In this document: piece by piece, positions 11,941 through 22,431 of the stretch
Numbering within the stretch: the first letter of the stretch is position 1
How the letters are laid out: every line of letters starts with the position of its first letter
Assembly (NCBI GenBank): GCA_001661515.1
Contig: LUVW01000010.1
Span: 661,925-725,924 of the forward strand
Origin: Capniomyces stellatus
Lineage: Eukaryota; Kickxellomycota; Harpellomycetes; Harpellales; Legeriomycetaceae
Direction of reading: 5' to 3'
DNA: 64,000 nucleotides
Notes under the pieces: model-generated
Database searches by the model: none
What the model saw: the letters and a program-made list of their open reading frames with translations, nothing else
What the model was told of the DNA's origin: nothing
Translations under genes and position numbers: made by a program

Positions 11941-12060
11941 ACCATTTTCTATTACTTTATGTTAGTTTCTACCGATTTCTATTACTTTGTGTTAGTTTCT
12001 ACCGATTTCTATTACTTTGTGTTAGTTTCTACTGTTTTCTATTGCTTTGTGTTAGTTTTT
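11941..12060 (+). repeat. 30-bp minisatellite, four units, coding-compatible
   Basis: Four consecutive 30-base units begin at 11941, 11971, 12001 and 12031; the middle two are identical and the outer ones differ at a few bases. Because the unit is a multiple of three, an ORF from 11827 to 12135 reads through it as a hydrophobic ten-residue repeat (FYYFVLVSTD type). Confidence 0.9.
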
Positions 12061-12484
12061 AGTGTTTTGCTTCTTGTTTTCTTTTTGTTACGGTCTTCAT
12101 TTGGTCAATGTTGCATACTAAGCACTCATGTTTAGCTGAAGACAACCAAACGCGATATGTGAATTGCAGTTTGTTTTTTATTAAATCTAATCAAGAAAAT
12201 CAAGCATATTAAGTAATCAAGGTGATTGTTTACAAATACAATGTCAAGCATTCACTATGCTTATATCTTTTCAGAAGATACCATAACAACCACATGACGA
12301 TGAATCTGCTAAACACACTTACTATTGCTAACGAATCTATAAAGCAGCCACTAAAGATAATTGGTTGGTTTACAGTCAAGCAAAATATTAGTTTTATCAC
12401 GAGAATAGATCTCGGCTTCCCTGGATGGAATAAAAGAAAAGGAAAAATAAGCAGATGTAAGGCGTAAAAAGCAGTATAACAGGT

Positions 12485-12545
12485 AGAGTGTAAAATAGAG
12501 TGTAAAATAGGGTGTAAAGTGAACTGTGAAATAAAGTGTAAAGTG
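12485..12545 (+). repeat. Imperfect GTGTAAARTAGA-type tandem repeat
   Basis: About five diverged 11-12 base units (AGAGTGTAAAAT and variants) in a non-coding region. Confidence 0.65.
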
Positions 12546-14092
12546 CAGCAAGTAAAGATATGGTTGTGTGCGTGGGTATCTAAATGAAATACTTTGCTAA
12601 TCAATGGCTTTTACGTTTAAAATTAAAGCAAAGCGCTAAAGGAAATCTGAATACGCTGATATAATTCGTCAGCGGAAAACACCATTTGTCGGAATATTAC
12701 TAAATAAAAAAAGCAATATTGATGTAATTTGATGTTGAGTAAATCATATGAGATAGTTTTGATTAAGATTGATAATAATTTGGAAAATGCAATATTTGAA
12801 AGTGAAGAAAGGGAGGGCTTTTTTGGAGCTTGTTGGGGCTTTAAACTTGAAATAAAGCACAATTTACGTTGGCGAGTTGAGAGCGATGCTTGGTTTAATT
12901 GTAGAAATAGTAGGGTGACATAGGGAGTGTATTTTTTGGTTGAGATGCCTATAGCAATAGACACGGGAGCAACAGTGGAATGGCGAAAACACAAGCAGTA
13001 GAATTTGAGGATTGCTTGAGGGGAAGAAAGAAAAGGCGAATAGTTTGAAGTTTTGTATCTTGTAAACAAGTGCCAAAGCCATTTGTTGGTTCCAAATTAA
13101 ACACAAATAAAGGCTATTGTAAAAGGAAAAAAGAAAAAAAAGGAAAAGATGCATTAATTTAATAGTACATCAAGCGATAAAACTGGTTCACTCGATAGAC
13201 TTTTTTATCTTAAAAAAAAGCCTTTGGTTTTAATTATTGAGGTTCTTTTGTCTTTAAATAATCAGGGAAAAAAAACAAATATGCTTACTAATAAGTATAA
13301 AACAAAGCTAAATTCCAAGAACTTCCAAAAGAAAGAGAAAAGTTCCGAAATACATTTGGAGCTGATTAGCAAATAAAAAGAATAGAGCTTGACAAAAGAT
13401 TAGTCAAAGTCAACAAAAATAAGCAAAGTAGTTGAAAAAAAAATAGAAGGTTAAAAGAAAGTATTAATAGTAGCATTATTTTTTCAAGACAGCGGGCGAA
13501 TTATTTTCGTTGTTTTGGTGTACTTTAGGCAAAGTATATTACAACAAAAAAAAAGTTTGTTTCAAGATTTATTTTTCAGGTCAGAGCTAAACTTGAACAG
13601 TCTAAATTGATAAGTAAATAAAAAAACAAGAGCAAAAAAAAGGAAACAGAAAAAAAAAGCAATAGCACACTATAAAGGCCAAAGAAAACACAAGGGATAG
13701 CAATCTCCCGTTTGCTTTAATAAACAGAGCACTCTTTAGTTAAATTTTGTTTGTTTAATTAGTAGTAGTAGTACTACCATTATTCTTGATTTAAAAAATA
13801 CAGCAATACGCACAGTTTAAATCATCGAGGCAATTAAAGTTTCAGCTGAGGAAGAAGGAGAGAGACAGACAAAAAATATACCGAAAATATTCACAAGAAT
13901 AACATAAACATACACACACAAACACACAGACTTGACATACAAAAGAGGAAATCCAATTTTGGATATTATAAATTATAAATTATTTTGTTTTTGAAACGAA
14001 GAGGAGAGAGAACATTGGATAGCTTAACACATCTACTTGCCGCCTGCACATTTTTATTTTGAAAGACAGAATTGTATTAATTGAGAATAAAA

Positions 14093-16484
14093 ATGGACAT
14101 GGGAGAGAGAGTGAGAGGAGAGGGAGCTATGGCAGAGCCAGGATCGCCGACGATTTTAAAAGTAAAGGCATTGGTAGAGGGCCAAGAGAATATTTTTCAG
14201 ATATCAGTGATTGTAGAGGAGAATACGCTGGGGGAGTTAAAGCACAAGTTGTCAGAGGCATCGGGAGTTGAGGTAGGGAGGCAAAGGTTGATTTATTTGG
14301 GGAAGGTTTTGGTTTCAGAAAACAGCAAGTTGTCGGACCTGGGAATTATGCAAGAGAATACATTGATTATGGTTGAGAGGCCAAGGGGAGCTAACCAGCC
14401 GGGATCGGCGGAGAATGAAACAGGAAGAGAGAGAGGGCCAGGAAGAAGCAGAAATAGGAGCTCGAGCAGGAGTAGGAACCGAGGTAGTGGAGCAGGCGAG
14501 GGCGAAAGGGAGGATAGAAACGGGGGAAATATGTTTGCCCGAACTAGCTCTAATCCATTCGGGTTCCCAGGGTTTTTTGTGAGTAACAACGGGCATGGAC
14601 TTAACAGCGAGCTAGAAGTTGGGACTGGGGCACGGATTGAGCAGATGCAAAGGCTGCACGGGCCGCCAAGAGGGATATCATTGATGATGTATCCGGGTAG
14701 CATGATGGGTTACTCAAGCCGCGAGCCAAGCGCAGCAACGGGGGCAGAGAGAGAGGAGAGCATAGACAGTAGGGCGGGAGGAGGAGGTAGAGGGAGAGCA
14801 AGAACCAGAACAAGCAACAACCCAAATCCAAACAGCTCAACGAGATCGAGGAATGTTGATAGGATGGCAAGGATACAGTCACAGTTGCTGAATTCGTTGA
14901 GGCCATTGCTGAATTTAGACAGTCCATCACAGTCAAGAAGAGAAGCGGATTTGACAGAGTACTACAACTCGTTTGCAGAAACAATGGACGGCGCAGTGTA
15001 CCCCAATGTCCGAAGGCTGTATGGACAGAGGATGTGGCAGCCAACATCAGAGTTAAATCGAGGAGGAGTAGGAGTAGGAGGAGTAGGGGGGGAGCAAGGT
15101 GAGAGTAGTGGAACGGCTTCTTTGAGCACACCAGCGACACGGACAAGAGTAGATTTGGATTTGGATTTGAATTTGGGAGTAAATGAAAATGTGAATGTGA
15201 ATAGTCAAAGAGGCATTAGAAGGAATGTAGAGTTTCTTGGGGTTCCTGACTTTACACCACCACAACAGCAACAGCAGCAGGAACAACAAACACATGGTCT
15301 CAGATCGACACAAGAAGACGAGGCGTTTAGTGGCAGTAGTGTTGACCATGCTGTGTTGGGTAGAGGACTTTTGGATCTGTCAGATTCGTACCATGCAGTT
15401 TCAGAGGCGTTGAGAAGGGTTGGGGCAGCTTGGATAAGAAGCCAAGGAAACAGAAGAGGTTTAAGCACACAGGTTCCGAGCAGCGGTCCAATCAGCCGCA
15501 ATAGGGTGGCAGACGACACAGAGAACCCAGGTCTGAGATCTAGTGGCATCGATTCAGCAGCAGAACCAGCAGAACCAGAAGTGACAGGGGCGGCAGGTGG
15601 AGAGGAGAGTGTAGAGGAGGATTACGAGTCTGTTGCACAGGACACTTTGGCATTAATTAGACTGCTACCGTACATTGGTCAGGCTTCCAGTGCAGTTATT
15701 CCTATTTTGAGCAATGGCGGATGTGTATACTCTGCCAACAACAACAACAACAGGAATAGTAATGGAAATGATAATGATCGCGGTAGGACTACCAGTTCTG
15801 CTCAGGATAGGACAGAAGGCAGCCAGAGCTATGTTATTCTCAGTCGACCAGGGGCATTGAATTCGGTATTATCTAGCACTAGACAGCCAAGTACACACAC
15901 AAGTACACAGCCAAGTACACAGCCAAGTACAAATACTGGTACAAATACGGGTACAAATACGGGTACAAATACGGGTACAAATACGGGTACAAACAGGGAA
16001 TCTTCAAGCAGTGGCAGTTCGTTCTTTTCAAATGGGTTTGATGACTTTCTTAACACTATTGAATCAGCTCTGCAAAGAACTCCAGGCCCAAACAACGGAG
16101 CTGCAAGAATCCCAATGGTGATTATCCGTAGACCCAGCCAACAGCAACAGCAACAACAGCAACAGCAGCAGCAAAGTCCAAGTGCTTCTACTGGTACTAG
16201 TGTCGACTCTAACTCTAACACCAATACAAACACCAATACAAACACCAACAACAATAGTACAAACAACAATACAAACACTAATACGGAATTCGCCCCAAGT
16301 AGTGTCACATACTCGACACGTTCATTTGAGTTGCAAAACCCGGTAGGGCTCACGGATTTTATTGATGGGTTTGTCCAAAATACCAACCCTGATTCGGCCC
16401 ATTCATTGGCCAGCATTATTTACAGATCTCTGAATGGCCATGACTCAAGATCCAACCCACCAACTAACACACCAACATCAACAA

Positions 16485-16518
<34 letters not shown>

Positions 16519-17311
16519 TACAGCAGCATCAGCATCAGCAACAACAACAACACCAACAGGCACAGACTCAACATCAACATCAACATCAACTGTCACCACT
16601 TCCACTCCAACCCCCATACTTGCTGCCACTGCTCCTTCAGCCTCATCTACTCTGGCTTCAATAACTCCAACTGCCACATCGATAGCTTCCTCGTCCCCAC
16701 GATCCCCCAGAACACAAACCCGAAACTCTAGCAACCTATTCAACAACACCCCCAGATATACCACCATTTCCACCGCCGCCGTCACTACCAGTAATGGCGA
16801 CATCCATTTTAGGTCCAGATCCAGACTCAGAAACACAAACACAAACCTTCCGGCCGAGCCTCCATTAATGCCAAACGGGTTTAGAACTCAGAGAATCGAC
16901 TCCTTGTTGAACCAGAACTCTTCACAAACCATCAACATACCAGATTCTTCTTCAAATTCTACTTCAAGTGACTCTCGGAAACCAGTTTCTCCTGATCAGT
17001 CCAATCAATCTTCTATCCGAGATAATAACAGTTCAAGTCTTGCTTTAAATTCCGGTTCTAGCTCCACTGCCTCATTGCTAACTTCATTAAACATTAACAA
17101 CTCCCCAGCAACCAGTACATCCGGCGAGCATCAAACCAACACCAACACTAATACCAACACTAATACTGATAGTAGTGAGTCTCCTCAATTGGCTTCCCTT
17201 GACTCAGACAAAAGTGACGGCCAACACCAAAATCCTGATTTGGAAAATTCCCAATTCCAAACGCCTAGTTCAAAATCTTGTTCTGGTAAAAAGCGTAATA
17301 GATCAGACTAA
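14093..17311 (+). CDS. N-terminal ubiquitin-like domain protein, BAG6-like
   Basis: Intronless 1072-aa protein; the start chosen is the first ATG (MDMGERVRGEGAMAEPG), with an in-frame alternative at residue 13. Residues about 21-96 form a UBL domain with the segment RLIYLGKVL...LIMVERPRG, closest in my reading to BAG6/Scythe, where RLIYQGRVL leads to a HLVER-P tail. BAG6 shields hydrophobic clients for tail-anchored protein targeting and degradation. The rest is mostly low complexity (Arg/Ser-rich, NTGT repeats, poly-Gln, NTNT, Thr/Ser-rich). Ordered helices occur between about 270 and 330 (LTEYYNSFAETMDGAVYPNV), near 520 (DTLALIRLLPYIGQ) and near 760 (LTDFIDGFVQNTNPDSAHSL). No BAG domain or UBA domain was recognised. 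A ubiquilin- or HERP-like protein is the alternative. Confidence 0.7.
15922..16275 (+). repeat. Coding tandem repeats (NTGT, poly-Gln, NTNT) in the UBL gene
   Basis: A 12-base ACAAATACGGGT-type array (15922-15992) encodes Asn-Thr-Gly-Thr repeats. A CAG/CAA array (16139-16176) encodes poly-Gln. A further AAC/ACA-rich array (16208-16275) encodes Asn-Thr repeats. All keep frame. Confidence 0.85.
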
Positions 17312-17568
17312 CACATTTGTTTTGTTCTGCCCCCCCCTCCCCCTTCAATACTGGGGTTTACACACTGTTTTCCTTTTATTTTTTTTCTTTTGGTTTTCTT
17401 TATATGATTTTGACTTTTTAGCGAATTAGTGTCCCTTATTTTATTCTTTATAAATTTGTTTTTATTAAATAAATGTACTTTTAATCAAATTTATTTTTTT
17501 ATTGATTTCAACCAAAAAGTTGGCTTACTTTAAGCTATATAAAAATCGAGTTAAGCTAAACACACAGG

Positions 17569-17589
17569 TTTTTTTTTTTTTTTTTTTTT
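17569..17589 (+). repeat. Poly-T tract
   Basis: A run of 21 T residues in the 298-base interval between the convergent UBL and protease genes. Confidence 0.9.
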
Positions 17590-17609
17590 GATCCAATGAT
17601 AGCAGCTGT

Positions 17610-18698
17610 CTAGATGAAGATCATCATTGTAGTCAGCAGATAGGCAAACCCAGCAACCTTTCCATAAAGTGCGAGGCTGCTGTGATCGTGTATGTAGTTG
17701 GGAGAGTTGGTTTTGGGGGGTTTGTATTCTGCATTGCTGATAGTTTTGAACTCTGGAGTCTGTTGAAAGTAATTTTTGTCAAGTCCGCTGTTCTTGACGA
17801 TCCAGTCGATATGGTTATTTATTGGGGTTATTCCCATCACGTGGATTTCTCCTTTTTTGTTTATGTATTTCTCCAATCTGCTTTTTTCCACGGTGTTGTC
17901 ATTGTTTAATCCAAACGTTAACGAGTAACTAACAAGCCCAACCAGCCTCTTTTCAGCGTCTGTTGTAAGCACGGGTCCGCCAGAGTCACCACTAGCTTGT
18001 CTGGCATCGTTTACACCAATGTAGTAGTAAAATCTGGATTTAAGCTTTTTATTACTAATTAAAAATTCATCAGTTGCGTCGGCACTGCGAAGTTTAACAT
18101 TTATTATCCTCAAATCCCGCCTGACCTTTTCAGTAGCATAAGCATCCTCATGAAGACCCCACCCAGCAACACTCACTTCTAATGAGAGTTCCACCTTTTC
18201 TTTTTTAAATTTGGCTATATTAACCCCTGATTTCTTCAACCTCTCATCTTCAAATTCCAATATTGCAATGTCATTTTCAAATCCATCACTTAAGTACTGC
18301 TCATGGACTGTAAGCTTTCTTGCCACAAAGATTGCTCCCCCGTCAAGATACTTGTTTGTATTAATCACAAATTTTATCTTATTGGGATCTGTCAACTTAA
18401 CCTTGTCAAGATACAAACAGTGCGCCGCTGTCAGTATGTGCTTATCTGATATCACTACTCCTCCACATTTAGTTGCTCTCAAATACGTTTTCCCATCTCT
18501 TTGTACAATGTATTGCACAGACAACCCCACTATGTAAGGCACATCTTCAATACTCGCTATTTTGCCATTGAATATTCTTTTGTCCAACCGGTTGTCTTTT
18601 CCAAACGCATTTACCCCCACTTGCTTACTGTTAACACTGTCAACAACCAAAATGCTTACTGCTAACACCAGCATTTTTATTTTACTAAACCAGTTCAT
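17610..18698 (-). CDS. Secreted, C-terminally anchored trypsin-like serine protease
   Basis: S1 (chymotrypsin-fold) protease of 362 aa from the ATG at 18698 (MNWFSKIKMLVLAVSILVV). An N-terminal signal peptide and short propeptide end at a dibasic site; the mature chain would begin IFNG at residue 42, equivalent to IVGG in trypsin. The triad is visible: His93 in LTAAHC, Asp143 in NDIAIL, Ser239 in GDSGGP. The protein has only two cysteines (78 and 94), the pair flanking the His loop. The residue six before the catalytic Ser, Asp in trypsin, is Arg233, and the Cys at -4 is Ala. The C-terminus is a Ser-Ser pair followed by a hydrophobic stretch reaching the end (VAGFAYLLTTMMIFI), which suits a GPI signal or membrane tail. 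Likely an extracellular, cell-surface protease; substrate specificity is not trypsin-like by sequence. Confidence 0.88.
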   Translation of the reverse strand: MNWFSKIKMLVLAVSILVVDSVNSKQVGVNAFGKDNRLDKRIFNGKIASIEDVPYIVGLSVQYIVQRDGKTYLRATKCGGVVISDKHILTAAHCLYLDKVKLTDPNKIKFVINTNKYLDGGAIFVARKLTVHEQYLSDGFENDIAILEFEDERLKKSGVNIAKFKKEKVELSLEVSVAGWGLHEDAYATEKVRRDLRIINVKLRSADATDEFLISNKKLKSRFYYYIGVNDARQASGDSGGPVLTTDAEKRLVGLVSYSLTFGLNNDNTVEKSRLEKYINKKGEIHVMGITPINNHIDWIVKNSGLDKNYFQQTPEFKTISNAEYKPPKTNSPNYIHDHSSLALYGKVAGFAYLLTTMMIFI

Positions 18699-20095
18699 TT
18701 TCAAGTAGGCAATATACTCTTACAACAATGTTAAAATAAAAATTATACGTGATTCTGTGCTGCTATATTGTGTTTATATCTTGTAAAACTATTTCTTATT
18801 TCCATTAGCTTCTCAGGTCTTGCTTTTATATCATAAGCCCGCCAGATATGTCTGATTTTATACTCGAAAAGAAGCCTACTCTCTTGTTTCTCAAAAAAAA
18901 AATAATAAAAACTTCCAAGCACTGAGATTGTACTATATAACCTTGCTAAAAAAAAAAAATTCCCTGTTTCCTTTGTATCTTTATTCAGCATCTTTTTATT
19001 CCGTTATTCTATAAATCGCCTATCTGAATTCTTTATTTTAACAACCAAACCACATCCAAACACGCCCACTTGGTTAGTTTTGATCTTAGTTTTTGTTTTT
19101 GTTTTTGTATTCGTTTTTGTTTTTCAAACTGCCTCGCTGTTTACTTCTATACACCAGTTTGGTACTATTCCTTTTGTACTATTGGGCCAGCTCTTCTACA
19201 TACTTTTTGAACATTTCCATGCATATTAATATGTGCCATCGGATAAATATATATATATGTGACTCTATACTTTATTTTACTATATTTTACTATATTTTAC
19301 TCTATACTACACTTCAATACGCTAGCCTATACCACACTTTACAACAACGCTATAGCTAGTGTCCATAACTGGACTAATTTTATGTTATCGATCCAGCCAA
19401 ACCTATCAATGTACAAGGTATTATGGCTCAAGCATTCACAATAATGATACCTCGCATCGCATCAGGGCGCTGTTTATCGTTATTGTTATGTATTTATTGT
19501 ACATTTGTTTATAACCAAGAATAAGTTTACTTTAGGTTACCATTTTAAAGTTGCAAATTTGGCCAATTTGTATTTCGTCTAAAACCGCCTTGTATTATTT
19601 TTTAAAGCAGTTTTGAAAATCAGAAATTGTGTTATTGATTATGTTTTCGGCTTGATCTAATTTTTTTTCTCTTTTTTTTTTTTATTGAAATTTATTAATA
19701 TGAACGTTAATTTTTTCTCTTTTTTATTACTGATTTTTTTTTTTACTATCCAACAAAATTAGCCAATTGGTCAAGTGGGGTTTATTTTCCAACTCTTTAC
19801 TCTTTAGATTTCTGGCGTTGGTAATTTCATCATAATCAGAAAGTATAAAACTCCGAGTCACTTTTTACTTTTTTAATATCAATAAATAAGCAGGTTTGTT
19901 TAACTAGAAAAGTTTAGCAAAGCTTTATAGAATTTTTTTGTTTTTTTTTCGAAACGGCAGATTCCCCTGTTTCTATTTTATACGCTTACACCTTTACTTT
20001 TATATTTGTTTTCAACTTTTGCACCTCACCTCACCCCATCCTCTCCACACACAAATACACCATCTGAACGAGAAACCGTTCTAAAATATTGAGCT
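18699..20095. other. Divergent intergenic region, protease / ceramidase
   Basis: About 1.4 kb upstream of both flanking genes. Contains T-rich runs, TTTTGT repeats at about 19090-19125 and a TATATTTTAC repeat at about 19275-19305. No gene recognised. Confidence 0.55.
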
Positions 20096-20959
20096 ATGGC
20101 GCCGATTCAAGGTTATTGGGGCGAGATTACATCTTCGGTAGATTGGTGCGAGGAAAATTACGTTGGCTCGTTTTACATGGCAGAGATTTACAATACTCTG
20201 TCTTCCTTTGCGATGGTTTTGGTGGGCGAAATGGGTCTTTATTTGAACAAAACGGACGACATTAACGTTAAATTGATGTATCGGATTATTTCCTTGATCG
20301 GAATCGGAAGCGCATTGTTTCATGGAACTTTGAAACATTCAACTCAAATGATGGACGAGGTGCCAATGCTGTGGATGGCATTGTTTGCGGTATTTACCTT
20401 GGTTAGGATAAGATACAACTTCAAAACAGTGTGGTGGCCCATTTTCATAACAACCTGCTGTGTTGTTTCAACCTATGCCGCAGCTTTTACTTCAGGAAAT
20501 ACACAGTTCTACCTATTCCATCTAAACTTTGGCACTTTTGAATTCTCAACCATTGCTTTACTTTATTTGATTCACCGCGATGTAAATCAAATGTATAAAA
20601 ACTCGAAAAACAGCCCTACCGCCAGCCCAAAAACAAAAGAGGGTGTTTCAAAAAACTTGCTCTACTGCAACGACCATACCATAACACGACTATTCCCCAA
20701 CGGGATCAAATGTTTTATTTTTGCCGTTTCTGTTTGGATGGTAGATACCTTTGGCTGTCATTATGTCAATGGAGAAGTAGGATCGCTACTGCCATTTAAT
20801 CCCCAATTCCATGCCTGGTGGCACGTGATAATAAGCATGTGTCTCGCTAATTTCAATGCTTTGATACTGGGATATTACTATATCACCAAAGGCTACAAGG
20901 TCAACTTGACCAGACACTACATATTCTTCTACAAAGCAAATATTAGCCCCAGAGATTGA
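20096..20959 (+). CDS. Alkaline ceramidase (ACER / Ypc1-Ydc1 family)
   Basis: Integral ER/Golgi-type ceramidase hydrolysing ceramide to sphingoid base and fatty acid. Intronless, 287 aa, a normal family length. The N-terminal signature GYWGEITSSVDWCEENYV carries the calcium-site residues Asp16, Trp17, Glu19, Asn21 and Glu30. The catalytic zinc site is intact: Ser72 and His76 in GIGSALFH, Asp87 in QMMDEVPMLW, and the pair of histidines in FHAWWHV near the C-terminus. Several hydrophobic segments agree with the seven-helix fold. The start follows directly from MAPIQGYWG. It is the most confidently functional enzyme in the secretory block; whether it is a phytoceramidase or dihydroceramidase cannot be read from the sequence. 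Confidence 0.93.
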   Translation: MAPIQGYWGEITSSVDWCEENYVGSFYMAEIYNTLSSFAMVLVGEMGLYLNKTDDINVKLMYRIISLIGIGSALFHGTLKHSTQMMDEVPMLWMALFAVFTLVRIRYNFKTVWWPIFITTCCVVSTYAAAFTSGNTQFYLFHLNFGTFEFSTIALLYLIHRDVNQMYKNSKNSPTASPKTKEGVSKNLLYCNDHTITRLFPNGIKCFIFAVSVWMVDTFGCHYVNGEVGSLLPFNPQFHAWWHVIISMCLANFNALILGYYYITKGYKVNLTRHYIFFYKANISPRD

Positions 20960-21221
20960 GCAATCGAAATTAGAAAGACTCATTGTGCGTATTTGTTTTG
21001 ATAATACTAGATTTAGCTATTATTGTCCTGTTTAGTTTTACAATCCATATATTTGTATTAGACGTCTGCCTGATTATATGGCATTCTACAACACCCAACT
21101 TGTTTTATTCCTGCTCTTGCCAAATTACTTTTTTGTTATGTTTTTGTTATGTTTTTGTTTATTTGATTGGTTTTTGTTCTAGTTTTTTTCAAACACAAGA
21201 TTTTTGGCCCAGATATAGTAA

Positions 21222-21337
21222 CTAAATTATGTTTAATTCTTTGAACACCCACTTCAAATCATTCTTGATCTGAAACATGGTTAAAGCAGACCTGATATAC
21301 ACCCACAACAGCTTGTTCTTGTATCTGTGGCCAAGGT
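21222..21337 (-). other. Possible terminal exon of an unidentified small gene
   Basis: On the minus strand an AG acceptor (AACAATAG) at 21338-21340 is followed by 38 open codons reading LGHRYKNKLLWVYIRSAL, then MFQIKNDLKWVFKEL, and a TAG at 21222-21224. The composition is that of a real small mitochondrial or nuclear protein, but no upstream exon could be found and no family was recognised. It may be a relic. Confidence 0.25.
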
Positions 21338-21693
21338 CTATTGTTTTGAAACTCCGAGTTTGGCATAGTTTTGGCGAATAACAAGAAAAACAACCAAATT
21401 TGGCAGCTACTTGGGTCTATGAGAATCGTATCAAAACGGATCAGTGATGGCGAGTATTCTTATTTATTTTATTTTCTTTTTTTTTACTTTATTTTGTATT
21501 CTTTTTTGCTAAATATTTGCTGTCAGCTACACTCTCAGATTCACAACATTAATAAACTTGGATTAACTTGTGTTTTTGGAACATTACTGATGAAAAAATA
21601 AAATATTCAACTCACTCTAGTTTGAAACAGCACTATGCGGAGTTGCGCTTTTGTTATCATAACGGCATTACTTTATAACGACAAACAGAAAGA

Positions 21694-21701
21694 TATAAAT
21701 A
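21694..21701 (+). promoter_or_regulatory. TATA-like element upstream of secreted protein gene
   Basis: TATAAATA lies about 150 bases before the ATG at 21850, a spacing that fits a core promoter with a short leader. Confidence 0.45.
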
Positions 21702-21849
21702 CCCTAGCTCATTTGCCTCAGTTGAGTTTGAAGTGCAGTTCTTATCTTCTTACAAAAAGAAACTCAACCACACTCTTATAATCACGGTATAAAAAGTTCA
21801 TTCTTACTCTCACCAAAAAAAAAAAAAAGTTACAATCAGTCAACTTAGA

Positions 21850-22431
21850 ATGCATAGTTTGAAAAGTACATCGGTTGCCTTTCTGTTCATTTTGGCGTTT
21901 TATAAACCAAGTGTTGACGCTGAGGAGATTTATGCACGCGAAGGGAATAAGCTCGTATTTAATCAGGATGGCTACAAAGGCAAACATTTCATTTTGCCCC
22001 ACGCAATCAAAGCGCTGGATCCATATAAAACCAACAAAAATATAATAGGGTACCAAGGGATACCATACGCAGATGAGATCAAACAAATGACAAGTGTTTC
22101 TTTCCCAATTTATGCAAAGGAGATATGTGAGTTTAGCTCAGGAACAAAAATCGATAGTGTGCTTTTTCATGATGAAGAAAATAGGATCTATAATTCGCTT
22201 GGTGGCATTCCTTGTAAATACCCATTGTATGGCGCGGCCGATTATCATTTCAGTACTGCACATACTCGCTCTCAAGCCGAACGTTTTATAGAGATAGAAT
22301 TGTGCAATATCAATGACGACTACGGAAGCAAGTACAGATATATCGATTCCGACCCGGAATGCAACTTAAGCAGGCCTTTTGAGGAGAATTGCACATTTGC
22401 TCTGTTTGCACCGATTATAAAACACGACTGA
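21850..22431 (+). CDS. Small secreted protein of unknown family
   Basis: Intronless, 193 aa. The N-terminus (MHSLKSTSVAFLFILAF followed by YKPSVDA) is a typical signal peptide with cleavage likely after Ala24. The mature part contains six cysteines or fewer, spaced along the C-terminal two thirds (EICEF, IPCKYP, ELCNI, PECNL, ENCTF), and NLS and NCT sequons for N-glycosylation near the end. A segment NKLVFNQDGYKGKHFILP is reminiscent of beta-strand folds but no domain was recognised. Located between ceramidase and the SOD-like pair, downstream of a TATA-like box. Confidence 0.75.
   Translation: MHSLKSTSVAFLFILAFYKPSVDAEEIYAREGNKLVFNQDGYKGKHFILPHAIKALDPYKTNKNIIGYQGIPYADEIKQMTSVSFPIYAKEICEFSSGTKIDSVLFHDEENRIYNSLGGIPCKYPLYGAADYHFSTAHTRSQAERFIEIELCNINDDYGSKYRYIDSDPECNLSRPFEENCTFALFAPIIKHD

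Larger units (their letters stand above)
10581..14092. other. 3.5 kb gene-poor AT-rich region
   Basis: Divergent interval between MAEA (minus) and the UBL gene (plus). Both strands were scanned for a spliced or conserved protein and none was convincing. Small frames at 10917-11108 and 11278-11469 lack family resemblance. The stretch holds two minisatellites (listed) and A-rich sequence from 13200 to 13700. The last few hundred bases contain purine-rich leader-like sequence before the UBL start. Confidence 0.5.
20960..21849. other. Intergenic with a possible minus-strand exon
   Basis: 3' flank of the ceramidase gene and promoter region of the next gene. Mostly T-rich. A coding-like minus-strand segment at 21222-21337 is listed separately. 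Confidence 0.5.
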
